61,579 nucleotides of DNA, taken from JBLNCE01 sp050260415. Its GTDB lineage: Bacteria > Bacillota > UBA4882 > JAAYXC01. Below the pieces are notes generated by a model. That model saw only the letters and a program-made list of their open reading frames with translations. It searched no databases and was not told where the DNA came from. A program made the translations under genes and the position numbers. Of the stretch, positions 31,878 through 42,254 are shown piece after piece (the first letter of the stretch is position 1; each line of letters opens with the position of its first letter). Location of the stretch: assembly GCA_050260415.1 (NCBI GenBank), contig JBLNCE010000009.1, positions 1 to 61,579 on the forward strand, given 5' to 3'.

Positions 31878-34655
31878 GTGACGAGTAAAAGACCCTTACT
31901 ACGCCTCGCCGCCATCGCAATGGCGATCCTGGCCGTCCTGGTCTGCTCGACAGCCGCCTCGGCCGCCATCGTCAGCGGGATGAAACCATACCTGCAGGCC
32001 GTCGATAATAAGACCAACAGCGTTTACGTGCTCCTGGAGTGCACCACGACGGATGCGGTCACGGTCCAATGGGGTCCGACGACCGCGTACGGCTCCAGCG
32101 CCACGACCCAGTTCTACCTCTCGACGGGTTCATCCACTTACGTACACCGGGTCAAACTGACCGGTCTGACCCCGGGCGCGCTCTATCACTATCGCGCCGG
32201 ACAGGGCGGCGTGTACTCGGCCGATTCCACCTTCACCGCCGCGCCCAATCCCGGTTCGAGCTTCAGGTTTGCCGTCCATACCGACTGCCGCACGCAGACA
32301 AGTATCCATAACAACGTCGCCGGCCGTATCTTGAACTACAATCCGCAACTGCTCCTGCTCGGCGGCGACCTCTGCAACACCAGCAGCTACTCTGTTTGGA
32401 AGAGCGAGTTCTTCCTCGCGAACGAGATGACGCTGCTGAACAAGACGCCGATGGCCAACGGACCGGGCAACCATGAGTCGTCGGGTACGACCACCAAGGC
32501 CTTTACCCAGGGCACCAACGGCAGCCAGCTCTACTTCTCCTTTGACTACGGCGACGCCCATTTCTGCGTGATCGACACCAACGACAGCGCGGTGGGCACG
32601 GTCGGCAGCGCCCAGTACAACTGGATCGACAACGACCTGCGCACCACGACCAAGCCGTGGAAGTTCGTCGTCTACCACAAGACAGCGTACGTTGCCGGCG
32701 GCCACGGCGAGAACGCCGCCACGAAGACCCTCTCGCACAACATCTTCGTGCCGCGCGGCGTGCAAGCGGTCTTCTCGGGCCACTCCCACTTCTACCAGCG
32801 TAGCTACTACGAGGGGATCCACCATCTACAGATCGGCACCGTCGGCGCGGAGCTCGACTCTACGGGCAGCGCGTCCTATGTGCAAAAAACGGTGCGGGAC
32901 TATTGTTTCGCCATCGTCGATATGACCCCGACCACCTTCCACATGGCGGTCTATGAGGACGGCGGAACCCTGGTCGACACGCTGGATCTTACCATCGGCC
33001 CTCCGCCGACGCCGACCCCGGTTACTCCGTCACCCTCGCCGACACCCACAATCACACCGACGCCCACTCCTGGAACCTACCTGATCGAAGAGTACTTTAC
33101 CTCCGGGGCGGGCAACTTTACCGTGGTTGACGGCACCTGGGGCGTGGCGAACGGCACCTACCGCGTCACCACCGCCAATACCGCCGCCACGACGCACCTG
33201 AACAACCGCTCGGTCCACAACACCGTGGTCTCGGGGGACTTCACGGCCACCGCGGACGCGAGCGTGACGGCGAGCTCGAGTTCCTGGAACGACTTCGCGC
33301 TGCTCTTTGGCTACCAGAATGCCAACAACTACTACTTCTTCAGCAACAACGAGAGCAACGACGGCGCGACCAGCGGCATCTTCAAGGTCGTGGGCGGCGT
33401 CTTGACCGAACTGGCCGATATCACCTCCTTTATCACGGCCGGCACCACATACGCGATGAAGGTCGAACGGAGCGGGAACACCATCAGGGTCTACCGCGAC
33501 GACGTCCTGCTGGCCACCGCGACCGATTCCACCTTTATGAGCGGCAAGATCGGCTTCGGCTGCAAGAGCGACACGGCAACCTTTGACAACCTGCTCGTGC
33601 AGGCGGCCGCGCAGCCGCCGGCGACCCCGACCCCAACCCCGACGCCGTCGCCGTCACCGGTAACCCCGACACCGTCCATCACCCCCACCCCGACCGCGAC
33701 CCCGACGCCGCAACCCGGCACCAACCTGGCCCTGAACAAGCCCGTGACCTTCTCCAGCGAACAGGTCGGTAATGAAGCCTGGCACGCGGTGGACAACGAT
33801 CTCGGGACCCGTTGGTCGGCCTCGCCCATGCCGCAATGGCTCCAGGTGGACCTGGGCGCCATCTTCAGCCTCGGGCGCGTGGAGGTCTGTCCGTACCTCG
33901 ATCGTGCTTATCAATACAAGGTCGAGGTCTCGACCGACGGCGTCAACTACGTCCAGGTCGTGGACCGGCTCAATAACACCGAGACCGGCGCGGTTCTGTC
34001 CGACACCTTCCCCACCGTCAGCGCCCGGTACGCCAGGCTGACCGTGACCTATTGCCAGAGTTACAGCACAACCTGGGCCAGCATCAACGAGTTCCGGGTC
34101 TTCGGCGACGGCGGGCCGCAGCCCTCACCCACCCCGACCCCGTCACCGTCCCCCGGGGGCGGCACGTTCACGCTGGCGGCAGCCGCCGACTCCTATGTCA
34201 GGGGCGGCGCCTCGGCCGCGCTCAACTTCGGCACCTCCGCGGACCTCGAGATCAAGAACGGCTCCGGCGAGGACAACGATCGCTGGATCTACGTGAAGTT
34301 TGATCTGGGCGGCGTCACCGGCACCGTCTCCACGGCCACGCTCAAGCTCTACGTCAGCGCGCTGCCGAACGGTTCCCCGGCGCCGGCCGACCTCTACCAG
34401 GTCACCGCGGACGGTTGGACCGAGACCGGCATCACCTGGAACAACAAGCCGGCCGTCGTGACGAAGATCGGCACCAAGAGCGTCGGCGCCACCGGGTGGA
34501 TCACCTTTGACGTCAAGGCCTTCGTCACCCAGGAGTACGGCGGCGACAAGATGGTCACCTTTGCCCTGCGCGACGACGCACAGGCCGCCCTGATGGTCCG
34601 GTGCGGTTCGCGTGAGACCGCGAACAAGCCAACCCTGGAAGTGGTGACCAACTAA
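31878..34655 (+). CDS. secreted modular purple acid phosphatase-like metallophosphoesterase
   Basis: A 925-residue exoprotein. Signal peptide (1-32), PAP-type fibronectin III (35-125), metallophosphoesterase (130-365) with HTDCR, GGDLC, GPGNHES, the His of VYHKTAY and GHSHFYQR all in place, so it should be active. Pro/Thr linkers then join a LamG-like domain (about 398-575), an F5/8 discoidin (CBM32-like, about 615-745) and a C-terminal DNRLRE/CBM96-like domain (about 765-925). Starts at GTG after GGAGG. The added binding modules target it to polysaccharide. It likely releases phosphate outside the cell, beside a phytase and alginate lyases. Confidence 0.85.
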   Translation: MTSKRPLLRLAAIAMAILAVLVCSTAASAAIVSGMKPYLQAVDNKTNSVYVLLECTTTDAVTVQWGPTTAYGSSATTQFYLSTGSSTYVHRVKLTGLTPGALYHYRAGQGGVYSADSTFTAAPNPGSSFRFAVHTDCRTQTSIHNNVAGRILNYNPQLLLLGGDLCNTSSYSVWKSEFFLANEMTLLNKTPMANGPGNHESSGTTTKAFTQGTNGSQLYFSFDYGDAHFCVIDTNDSAVGTVGSAQYNWIDNDLRTTTKPWKFVVYHKTAYVAGGHGENAATKTLSHNIFVPRGVQAVFSGHSHFYQRSYYEGIHHLQIGTVGAELDSTGSASYVQKTVRDYCFAIVDMTPTTFHMAVYEDGGTLVDTLDLTIGPPPTPTPVTPSPSPTPTITPTPTPGTYLIEEYFTSGAGNFTVVDGTWGVANGTYRVTTANTAATTHLNNRSVHNTVVSGDFTATADASVTASSSSWNDFALLFGYQNANNYYFFSNNESNDGATSGIFKVVGGVLTELADITSFITAGTTYAMKVERSGNTIRVYRDDVLLATATDSTFMSGKIGFGCKSDTATFDNLLVQAAAQPPATPTPTPTPSPSPVTPTPSITPTPTATPTPQPGTNLALNKPVTFSSEQVGNEAWHAVDNDLGTRWSASPMPQWLQVDLGAIFSLGRVEVCPYLDRAYQYKVEVSTDGVNYVQVVDRLNNTETGAVLSDTFPTVSARYARLTVTYCQSYSTTWASINEFRVFGDGGPQPSPTPTPSPSPGGGTFTLAAAADSYVRGGASAALNFGTSADLEIKNGSGEDNDRWIYVKFDLGGVTGTVSTATLKLYVSALPNGSPAPADLYQVTADGWTETGITWNNKPAVVTKIGTKSVGATGWITFDVKAFVTQEYGGDKMVTFALRDDAQAALMVRCGSRETANKPTLEVVTN

Positions 34656-34896
34656 TCGTCACACGATTTTGCCGCCAATCAACCAAAAGGCGCGTACCCA
34701 CGATGGCGGAGACGAGTCGTGCCGGATTGGCGGGAAGCTTCGCGGGTCTTCCGATTAATCTATGACCGGAAGGGGTAGCCCGCCTGGGCTACCCCTGTAG
34801 CAAGGGATCAGCGAAAATTTCGTAAAAACCTGGCATACCATACTGTTTCAACGCACATCACAAATGACTGAGGCAAGAATAAAGGGGGGAAGCATC
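34656..34896. other. intergenic hairpin region before the alginate-lyase-family gene
   Basis: An 11-bp stem, AGGGGTAGCCC (34771-34781) with GGGCTACCCCT (34786-34796), could end the upstream transcript, though no T tract follows. Nothing else is seen. Confidence 0.5.
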
Positions 34897-37281
34897 TTGA
34901 GGATGCATTTCAAGATTGTGAACTGCATCTTGTTTGCCGTTGTCTTACTGTCAATCCTTCTTTCCGCGGATACCGGGCAATCCGCGGTGCCCGATACGGT
35001 GGAGGGCAATTACCGGGGCTACCTGACCACGCCCCAGGAACTGGCGGTGATCAAGCAGAAGGCCGATCAGAACATCGAGCCTTATAAATCTGCGGTAAAC
35101 AGCCTCATCTCCTACGCGGGGGGCTCGATGCCCTCGACGAATGCCGGCACGGTGAGCTGCAGCGCCTCGACCGATCCCTCGTACATCACCAATGGCAGCG
35201 CACGCGTCTATGCGTACGCGCTGGCTTATCACCTGACGGGCGACGCCAGCTACGCGTCCAGAGCCAAAAACGCCATCACCGATCTCTACCGGATTACGGA
35301 CTTCAACGATTCCGGCGACTGTCCGCTGACGATGGGCCGCCACATACCAAGCTGGGTCAGAGCCGCCGACCTCTTGGAGCATTACTGGTCCAGTTCTGAC
35401 AAGCGCGCTTTCCAAAACTGGCTGGCGAACGTGGTCTATCCCACCATCTATCTCAAGTACACCCGGGGCAATAACTGGGGCGGGGTCATCACTAACTGCG
35501 GCCAGTATATCGCGGACTATTGTTGGGACCGTACGGACCTCAACTTACAGGGCGAAACCCCGGCTCAGGCGTATCAGAGAATGCGTCAGACCGCCCTTGA
35601 CCGGCTCAACGGCTATATCTGGGACAACTGCGGCGAAGGCGTATCGATGATCCGCCCGGACGGCGGCATCCCGGAAGAGATCCGGCGCAGCACGAATTGC
35701 AACGATACCCATATGTCTCTCGACTCATCGGCCCACCATTACACCGAGGGAACACTCTCCGGCGCCGTCAGCCAGGCCGAACTCTGTCTCCGCCGCGGGG
35801 ACGCTTCCTTGTACGAGAACATCGTGAACACGGTGGGCCAGACTTCAGGCGGCAAAAGCCTGCCGGCCGGCAGAGGCTCGATCAAGAAAGCGATTCAGTT
35901 CGTGATCGACGCCAACGGGCTCGAATGGCGCAAGAAAGAAACCCTCATGATCGCAGCCCGTTATTACCGTGACGCGCATATGCTCTCACAGGCCAGAAGC
36001 GGGCGGCCCCACACGGACAGCACCACGGACTACTCGAACGAATTCACCACTCTTACCCATGACTTCGCCAGCGGCGAGAATCCGGGGCTGCCGCCGACCG
36101 TGCCTGCGCCCGGCGATACGGGCGGGACGCCGCCGCCGACACCCACCGTTACACCTTCAACCATCCCGACAACATCCCCCACCCCGGCGGTAACACCATC
36201 GCAACCCCCGGGGTCCAATCTTGCCCTGAACAAGCAGGTCACATATTCCAACCAGCAAACCGGTAATGAAGCATCCCATGCCGTCGATGGCGATCTGGCC
36301 ACCCGCTGGTCGGCGGATACTTACCCCGAATGGTTGCAGGTCGATCTTGGCGTAGTATACAGCGTCAACCGGACCGAGGTATGCCCACTGAGCGATCGGG
36401 CCTACCGATTCAGGATCGAAATCTCCACCAACGGTACGAGTTACACCCAGGTGGTCGATCGGACCAGCAATACGACCGGCAGCGCCGTGATCGGCGACAC
36501 CTTCACGGCGGCCAATGCCCGGTACGTGCGGCTGACTGTTACCGGAGCCTACGGCTATACCGGCAACTGGATCAGCATCAATGAGTTCAGAGTCTTCGGC
36601 GACAGCGGCGGCGTGACGCCGCCCCCATCACCCACACCCACGCCCACCATTACGCCAACGCCGACGCCCACCCCGACTCCGATCCCGTCGTCCACACCGG
36701 CCGTTACACCGACGCCAACACCTACCCCGACACCCACGCCCACCACGGGGATCATAATCTCGGAGAGCTTCGCCTCTTCCGCGGCCAACTTCACGGTGGT
36801 CGACGGGACCTGGAACGTGGCGAGTGGGACCTACCAGATCACGACCGCCGTCACGAGCGAAACGACTCACCTCAACAATCGTTCGGTCCATAACACCGTG
36901 GTCTCCGGTGATTTTAACCTCACCGCGGAGGCCAAGGTCACCGGGACCTCCAGCACCTGGAACGATTTCGCGATCATTTTCGGCTATCAAAACAGTACCA
37001 ACTACTACTTCGCGAGCTTCAACGAGAACAACGACGGAGGCACGAGTGGCATCTTCAAGGTCGTCAACGGGACAGTCACAGAGCTGGCGGACATCAAGTC
37101 TTTGATCACCGCTGACACCATGTATGCGGTCAAAGTCGAACGACACGGCGGCACAATCAATGTCTATCGTGACGGCGTCCTGGTGGCCACGGCGACGGAT
37201 GCCACATACACCAGCGGCAAGGTTGGCTTTGGTACCAAGAAAGACAAGGGGACCTTTGATAACCTGAACGTAACGCACTGA
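34897..37281 (+). CDS. secreted alginate-lyase-family (alpha-toroid) enzyme with discoidin and LamG-like modules
   Basis: About 794 residues. A signal sequence is followed by an alpha/alpha-toroid domain of the Alginate_lyase family (about 35-390); NNWGGVITNCGQYIADY, RHIPSWVRAADLLEHYW and the His-rich DSSAHHYTEGT are the likely active-cleft segments. Then a Pro/Thr linker, an F5/8 discoidin domain (about 440-570), a (TP)n linker and a LamG-like domain (about 620-794) that is about 65% identical to the one in the phosphatase before it. GGGGGG lies 7 bases before a TTG at 34897, preferred over the ATG at 34864. It should cut uronic-acid polysaccharide; the exact polymer is not proven. Confidence 0.8.
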   Translation: MRMHFKIVNCILFAVVLLSILLSADTGQSAVPDTVEGNYRGYLTTPQELAVIKQKADQNIEPYKSAVNSLISYAGGSMPSTNAGTVSCSASTDPSYITNGSARVYAYALAYHLTGDASYASRAKNAITDLYRITDFNDSGDCPLTMGRHIPSWVRAADLLEHYWSSSDKRAFQNWLANVVYPTIYLKYTRGNNWGGVITNCGQYIADYCWDRTDLNLQGETPAQAYQRMRQTALDRLNGYIWDNCGEGVSMIRPDGGIPEEIRRSTNCNDTHMSLDSSAHHYTEGTLSGAVSQAELCLRRGDASLYENIVNTVGQTSGGKSLPAGRGSIKKAIQFVIDANGLEWRKKETLMIAARYYRDAHMLSQARSGRPHTDSTTDYSNEFTTLTHDFASGENPGLPPTVPAPGDTGGTPPPTPTVTPSTIPTTSPTPAVTPSQPPGSNLALNKQVTYSNQQTGNEASHAVDGDLATRWSADTYPEWLQVDLGVVYSVNRTEVCPLSDRAYRFRIEISTNGTSYTQVVDRTSNTTGSAVIGDTFTAANARYVRLTVTGAYGYTGNWISINEFRVFGDSGGVTPPPSPTPTPTITPTPTPTPTPIPSSTPAVTPTPTPTPTPTPTTGIIISESFASSAANFTVVDGTWNVASGTYQITTAVTSETTHLNNRSVHNTVVSGDFNLTAEAKVTGTSSTWNDFAIIFGYQNSTNYYFASFNENNDGGTSGIFKVVNGTVTELADIKSLITADTMYAVKVERHGGTINVYRDGVLVATATDATYTSGKVGFGTKKDKGTFDNLNVTH

Positions 37282-37739
37282 AAGGTTTTCCCGCTTTGCG
37301 CGCGGTGGCGCCATCCCGCGGCGCCACCTCCATCTTGGTGGGTTTCTGAATGCCCCACGTGATATAGTCGTCTTTAATGAATCCCCCCTGGGATCCACGC
37401 CGAGTCGGCGCCGATTCGTTCACGGCTCGCGGCCGGTTCACGGCCTGTATTGAGCGCCAAGCTGCCGTGCCGAAACAGTCTCCTCGCAAAGCTTAGCAGC
37501 GCTGCAGCATTCGTCTCCCCGCCCTAGGGGCATACCCCGTCCCTGACTCACGCTGCGGACAAAAATACATTCTAAAAAATCTGTGTTGATATTCGCGTCA
37601 ACAGGTAATTTATTTCGGTAATCATCCGATATATCTATATGACCGCCATCGTGAATCAGATCATGTCGGCGGTTGTCATCACTAGACGGCGCCCTTGCCA
37701 TGTCCCAAACGTGAAGACTTCAGCAAAGGAGGCGTAGAG
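37282..37739. other. intergenic region with a stem-loop
   Basis: A 9-bp stem, GGTGGCGCC (37304-37312) with GGCGCCACC (37320-37328), follows the lyase gene and may stop transcription. The remaining 400 bases show no gene. Confidence 0.45.
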
Positions 37740-39146
37740 ATGCGCGCAAGACTGCTTCTCGGTTTTCTTTTCATCGCACTCTTGATAAATGCCGTCACAG
37801 TATACGGGGTTGTGAAACCCATAAGCGTTCTGCCCACCGTGGAGACCGATCCTGTTCGCAGCGCGGGTAATTGTGCCGACGATTGCTGTATCTGGATTCA
37901 TCCGACCGATCCCTCCCTGAGCACCATAATCGGGAACGATAGAGGGAATAAAGGCGGCCTTATGGTCTGGGGGCTCGACGGGAAGGCGCTTAATTCCGGC
38001 GACGCAGCCAAATCAAGCCCTGGTGAACAAATGATGTCCGTCGATCTCCGGTATAATTTTCCTTTGGGTCCTCTGCCGGTGACCCTGGTCGGCGCGTGTA
38101 TCGCTGGCAGCGATATCAGTAGTAACAGAATCTGTTTCTACAAGGTAAACCCTACCACAAGGCTGCTTGAGAGTGTTGGCAGCATTCCCCTGAGCCGGAA
38201 ATTTCCCAATGGAAGCTGCATGTATCGCAGCCCCGTTACTGGCAAGTATTACTACTTTGTCAACTGGGCCGATGGTCAGATGGAGCAGTATGAACTCTTC
38301 GTTTCTGGCGGGAAGGTTACGGGTACTTTGGTACGAGGGGGCCATAAAAGTCCATTTAGCTTTGGCGGCTACATCAAGAGTTGCGTAGCCGACGACAGCC
38401 AGGGCGTGATTTATATCGCCAAAGAATCCGTCGCCATCTATAAATATGGCGCCGAACCAGGGGACAGCGGCACTGTCCCGCTCAAAATGGTTGATTCCCG
38501 CAATGGACATCTCACCATCCGCATCAAGGGATTATCTCTGTATTATAAGAAGGATGGCACCGGCTACCTGATTGCCTCGAGCCAAGGCGACAGCACTTTT
38601 GCCGTCTATACTCGTGAAGCAGGCAACGATTATCTTGGTTCGTTCACGATTACGGATAGTGTCAACCCGGAAATTGATATGTGTACGTCTACCGAGGGTT
38701 GCGACGTGACGAACTTCCCACTCGGACCGTCCTTCCCGAAAGGGCTCTTCGTCGCGCAGGATTACCCAAATACATCCGGCAAGGCATCCGTAGGCTCCAA
38801 TAATTTCAAGTATGTACCCTTTGAGAATATCGCCTCCGCGCTCAATCTGACAACTGATACCACCTGGGATCCACGCAAGATCGGCCGGGAGGATCCGCGC
38901 GTGTACCTGGAGAGGCTGATCGCTTATCTCAAGGAACTGGGCCTGCCGAAAGGCATCGAAAACAGCCTCTGCGTCAAAGTCGAAAACGCCGCTAATTCTC
39001 TGGCAAAGGGGAATGCGGGTGCGGCCCGTAACCAGTTGAAAGCATTCTTGCACGAGGTCAACGCGCAGGCCGATAAGAAACTTGCGGGTAAAGAGGCGCA
39101 GTTCCTTCATGAAGTCGTTGCCGCCATCACCGTCATGTTTGACTGA
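37740..39146 (+). CDS. secreted beta-propeller phytase with C-terminal FIMAH-like domain
   Basis: A 468-residue exoprotein. A signal peptide (MRARLLLGFLFIALLINAV) is followed by a beta-propeller phytase (about 25-370) with CCIWIHPTDPSLSTIIG, the metal-phosphate-site starter strand of BPP phytases, and repeated GKYYYFVN, KGLSLYYKKDGTGYLIASSQGD blades. Residues about 390-465 form a helical FIMAH-type domain (LIAYLKELGLPKGIENSL). It hydrolyses myo-inositol hexakisphosphate to supply phosphate. AAAGGAGG lies 7 bases before the ATG. Unusual is a double Cys (DDCC) where others have DDPA; a hairpin terminator follows. Confidence 0.83.
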   Translation: MRARLLLGFLFIALLINAVTVYGVVKPISVLPTVETDPVRSAGNCADDCCIWIHPTDPSLSTIIGNDRGNKGGLMVWGLDGKALNSGDAAKSSPGEQMMSVDLRYNFPLGPLPVTLVGACIAGSDISSNRICFYKVNPTTRLLESVGSIPLSRKFPNGSCMYRSPVTGKYYYFVNWADGQMEQYELFVSGGKVTGTLVRGGHKSPFSFGGYIKSCVADDSQGVIYIAKESVAIYKYGAEPGDSGTVPLKMVDSRNGHLTIRIKGLSLYYKKDGTGYLIASSQGDSTFAVYTREAGNDYLGSFTITDSVNPEIDMCTSTEGCDVTNFPLGPSFPKGLFVAQDYPNTSGKASVGSNNFKYVPFENIASALNLTTDTTWDPRKIGREDPRVYLERLIAYLKELGLPKGIENSLCVKVENAANSLAKGNAGAARNQLKAFLHEVNAQADKKLAGKEAQFLHEVVAAITVMFD

Positions 39147-39210
39147 GGATATGTAATGCTTTGATCGCCCCCTGAATCCCCTCTAACTAAACGATCTTGC
39201 TTCGCGCAGA

Positions 39211-39231
39211 GCCCGGGATCCCCGGGCTTTT
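39211..39231 (+). terminator. rho-independent terminator of the phytase gene
   Basis: GCCCGGG (39211-39217) pairs with CCCGGGC (39221-39227) around ATC and is followed by TTTT. Confidence 0.85.
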
Positions 39232-39275
39232 GATTACCCCCTTGCCGGAGGGCTGGAATTGCTGTATCATATATT

Positions 39276-39435
39276 TGGTGACACGTGTTACCAAAAACAC
39301 CCATCGTTCTTTTCGCCCTCGCAAAAGCATACTGTTCAGCACCTGATAACAATCTGGTCGCCCTTTTCGTGAGCACGAACGGTCTTGCACTTCAAAAGGG
39401 GGGGATGCCAGCGCTTTTGATGACACGAGTCACCA
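39276..39435 (+). promoter_or_regulatory. pair of 18-bp operator-like palindromes upstream of the PL6 gene
   Basis: TGGTGACACGTGTTACCA (39276-39293) is an imperfect palindrome. TGATGACACGAGTCACCA (39418-39435) matches it at 15 of 18 positions. The two lie 142 bases apart, 84 and 226 bases before the start of the lyase. This is the layout of a paired dimer repressor site (LacI- or similar type). No regulator gene is in the window. Confidence 0.5.
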
Positions 39436-39518
39436 AGATGTGACGGGGTAATCCCGCTTGCAGCCCAGGTCTCATGATGATCAATCTTGTCACGGATGAC
39501 GTGGAAGGATGAATCCTT

Positions 39519-42134
39519 ATGCGGCGCGCGAGCTTGCTACTCCTTCCCCTGGCGGCTTTTCTCCTGCTTGCGGTGACGGCGACATCATGGGCGGCGACCC
39601 TGCTCTCGGACAATTTCCAGTCATATACTTCATTCCCCAGCGGCTCCTGGACCAACCCCACCGCCAACGGCAGTTGGACGATCGCCACGGACGGCGACAA
39701 GGTCGCCAAGCAGACCGATACTAATTCGGAGACGTATATCGTTGTCAACGGCAATGCCGCCTGGACCAACTACACATACACAGCCCGGGTCAAGCCGGGT
39801 TCCTCGGCCACCCGGCACGGCATTATCGCACGGTACAAAGACAACAAAAACTATTACTTCCTGGTCCTCAAGGACGGCAGTAAAGTCTACCTCTACAAAC
39901 GCGTCAACGGGAGCGACGCCTCGCTCAACTATACCTCGTTTAGCTATAATACGTCCACCTTCTATGAACTGAAGATCGAATTGAACGGCATGAGCATCAA
40001 GGGCTACGTCAATGGGGCGCTCATGGTGAGCGCCACGGACGGCAGCATCGCCGCTGGCAAAATCGGGTTCTACACCTATGGGATCACCTCCTACGATGAC
40101 GTATTGGTCACGGATACAGCCACCGCGTCACCAACGCCACCGCCCACGGCCACTCCGACCGCGACACCGGCGCCAACACCGACACCCGCACCAACGCTCA
40201 CACCGACGCTGACACCCACTGCAACTCCTACGCTCACACCGACCCCGACACTCTCAGCGACACCTACTGTAACGCCGACACCGACCACGCCCGCCGGCGT
40301 CAATCTGGCGCTGAACAAGACCGTCACCTTTTCCAGCCAGCAGACGGGTAACGAGGCCACGCACGTGAACGACGGCGACACGGGCAACCGCTGGTCCGCC
40401 TCCCCTTACCCGCAGTGGGTCCGAATCGACCTAGGCGCGGTCCATGCCGTCACCTGGACGGAACTCCTGCCGTACAACAGCCGCGCGTACCAGTACAAGA
40501 TCGAACTCTCCGTGGACGGCTCCACTTATACACAGGCCGTGGACCGGACCGGCAACACATCCGGCGGTACGATGCTTACCGATACGTTCACGACGGCCAA
40601 CGCGCGGTATATAAGGCTTACCATCACCGGTTGCCATAATTACACCGGCGGTTGGGCGAGCATCTGCGAGTTCAGGGTCTTTGGCGGCGGGGCATCATCA
40701 CCGGCGCCGACCGTCACCCCAACCACCACGCCGAGCCCGACACCGCCGGCCACGCCGGTGCCGAGCCCCAGCGAAGGGCCGACGCCGGCGCCGCTCCGCA
40801 CAGTCAATGTCTCCGGTTCCTCCGCCCTCGCCGCCGCCCTGAGCAACGCGCAGGCGGGCGATCACATCATCCTGGCCAATGGGACCTATTCCATCGCCAA
40901 GGTTACGAGCAAGAACGGGACGGAAGCCAACCCAATCGTGGTCAAGGCAGCAAACCGTCTGGGCGTTACAATAAGCAGCGGCCAGCTGGAGACGGCGTCC
41001 TGCTCCTATCTTATCTTCGAAGGAATAAAATGGACGACCAACAGCACCATCAAGCTCACGAGTTCCCATCATATCCGCCTCACCCGCAACCATTTCCGCT
41101 TGACGGAGAGCGGCTCGCTCAAGTGGCTCATCGTCCAGGGAGCCGGTAGCCACCACAACCGGATCGACCACAACCTCTTCGAGGAGAAACATCAGCTCGG
41201 CAACTTCATCACCATCGACGGGGATGCCGCGAATTCGTCGCAATACGACCGCATCGACCACAATCACTTCCGGAACTGCGGACCGCGGGCCACAAACGAG
41301 ATGGAAGCGATCAGGGTGGGCTGGAGCCAGATCTCCATGTCCAGCGGCTTTACCCTGGTCGAGTACAATCTCTTCGAGAACTGTGACGGCGATCCGGAGA
41401 TCGTCTCGGTCAAGAGCTGCGACAACACCGTCCGGTACAACACCTTCCTGACCTCCGCTGGTGTCCTTAGCTCCAGACACGGCAACCGCAACAGCTTTTA
41501 CGGCAACTTCTTCCTAGGCAAGGGCAAAGCCGGCACGGGCGGGATCAGGATCTACGGGCAGGATCACCGGATCTACAACAACTATTTCGAGGGCCTGACG
41601 GGTTCGGGCTACGACGCCCCCCTATCGATCGACGGAGGCGACGTGGACCAAAGCGGCGCCCTGAGTTCCCACTGGCGGGTCTACCGTGCCCAGGTCGTCT
41701 TCAATACTTTCGTCAACAATACATATGGCATCGAGATCGGCAAGAACTATAGCCTGGCGCCGGTGGATTGTGTGCTTGCCAACAACGTCGTGGCCGGATC
41801 CGCCAACCAACTCTTTACGGAGTTCAAGACCCCAGTCAATCTGACCTACGCGGGGAACATCGCCTATCCAACCAGCAGTGCGACGCTCGGGGTCACCAAG
41901 ACACAAGACCAGATCTGGGTCGTGGACCCCAACCTGGTCACGGTGGACGGCTTGCAGAAGCTCTCCCCGGCCAGCCCGGCCATTGACGCGGCCGTGGGTT
42001 CGTATGGATATGTGGCCGACGACATGGACGGACAGTCCCGCGCCCTCAAAGACGTCGGCGCGGATGAGTATTCGGCCCAAAGCGTGCTCCGCCGGCCTTT
42101 GACCGCGTCCGACGTGGGACCCAACGCTCCCTGA
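39519..42134 (+). CDS. secreted PL6-family (chondroitinase B-like) alginate lyase
   Basis: An 871-residue exoprotein. Signal peptide (to about 25), LamG-like domain (28-200), a long TP/PT linker, an F5/8 discoidin domain (about 262-390), a second linker and a right-handed beta-helix PL6 catalytic domain (about 425-870). Family signatures are NEMEAIRVGWS, the Lys in VSVKSCDN and the Arg in SSRHGNRN (the Lys/Arg base-acid pair of PL6), and GGIRIYGQDHRIYNNYF. It cuts mannuronate-rich alginate by beta-elimination. ATG with GGAAGGATG context. Two operator-like sites lie upstream. Confidence 0.88.
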   Translation: MRRASLLLLPLAAFLLLAVTATSWAATLLSDNFQSYTSFPSGSWTNPTANGSWTIATDGDKVAKQTDTNSETYIVVNGNAAWTNYTYTARVKPGSSATRHGIIARYKDNKNYYFLVLKDGSKVYLYKRVNGSDASLNYTSFSYNTSTFYELKIELNGMSIKGYVNGALMVSATDGSIAAGKIGFYTYGITSYDDVLVTDTATASPTPPPTATPTATPAPTPTPAPTLTPTLTPTATPTLTPTPTLSATPTVTPTPTTPAGVNLALNKTVTFSSQQTGNEATHVNDGDTGNRWSASPYPQWVRIDLGAVHAVTWTELLPYNSRAYQYKIELSVDGSTYTQAVDRTGNTSGGTMLTDTFTTANARYIRLTITGCHNYTGGWASICEFRVFGGGASSPAPTVTPTTTPSPTPPATPVPSPSEGPTPAPLRTVNVSGSSALAAALSNAQAGDHIILANGTYSIAKVTSKNGTEANPIVVKAANRLGVTISSGQLETASCSYLIFEGIKWTTNSTIKLTSSHHIRLTRNHFRLTESGSLKWLIVQGAGSHHNRIDHNLFEEKHQLGNFITIDGDAANSSQYDRIDHNHFRNCGPRATNEMEAIRVGWSQISMSSGFTLVEYNLFENCDGDPEIVSVKSCDNTVRYNTFLTSAGVLSSRHGNRNSFYGNFFLGKGKAGTGGIRIYGQDHRIYNNYFEGLTGSGYDAPLSIDGGDVDQSGALSSHWRVYRAQVVFNTFVNNTYGIEIGKNYSLAPVDCVLANNVVAGSANQLFTEFKTPVNLTYAGNIAYPTSSATLGVTKTQDQIWVVDPNLVTVDGLQKLSPASPAIDAAVGSYGYVADDMDGQSRALKDVGADEYSAQSVLRRPLTASDVGPNAP

Positions 42135-42254
42135 ATATCAAATATCAGAATAAAGATCTAAATCGACTACGGAAATTCGTGCCGAAGAAAGGAGTGATTC
42201 AGGGAACTAGAAGCCGTTTTCGGTTCACTAATAATGACGCGGGGGGGAAATTCG

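Noticed and set aside
33000..33070. Tandem repeats of CCGACACC-type units in the secreted enzymes
   Set aside because: They simply encode Pro/Thr linkers; the same holds for 33625-33720, 36120-36210, 36615-36745, 40130-40300 and 43165-43310.
37695..37739. Upstream extension of the phytase start
   Set aside because: AAAGGAGG lies inside it, spaced for the ATG at 37740, where a signal peptide begins.
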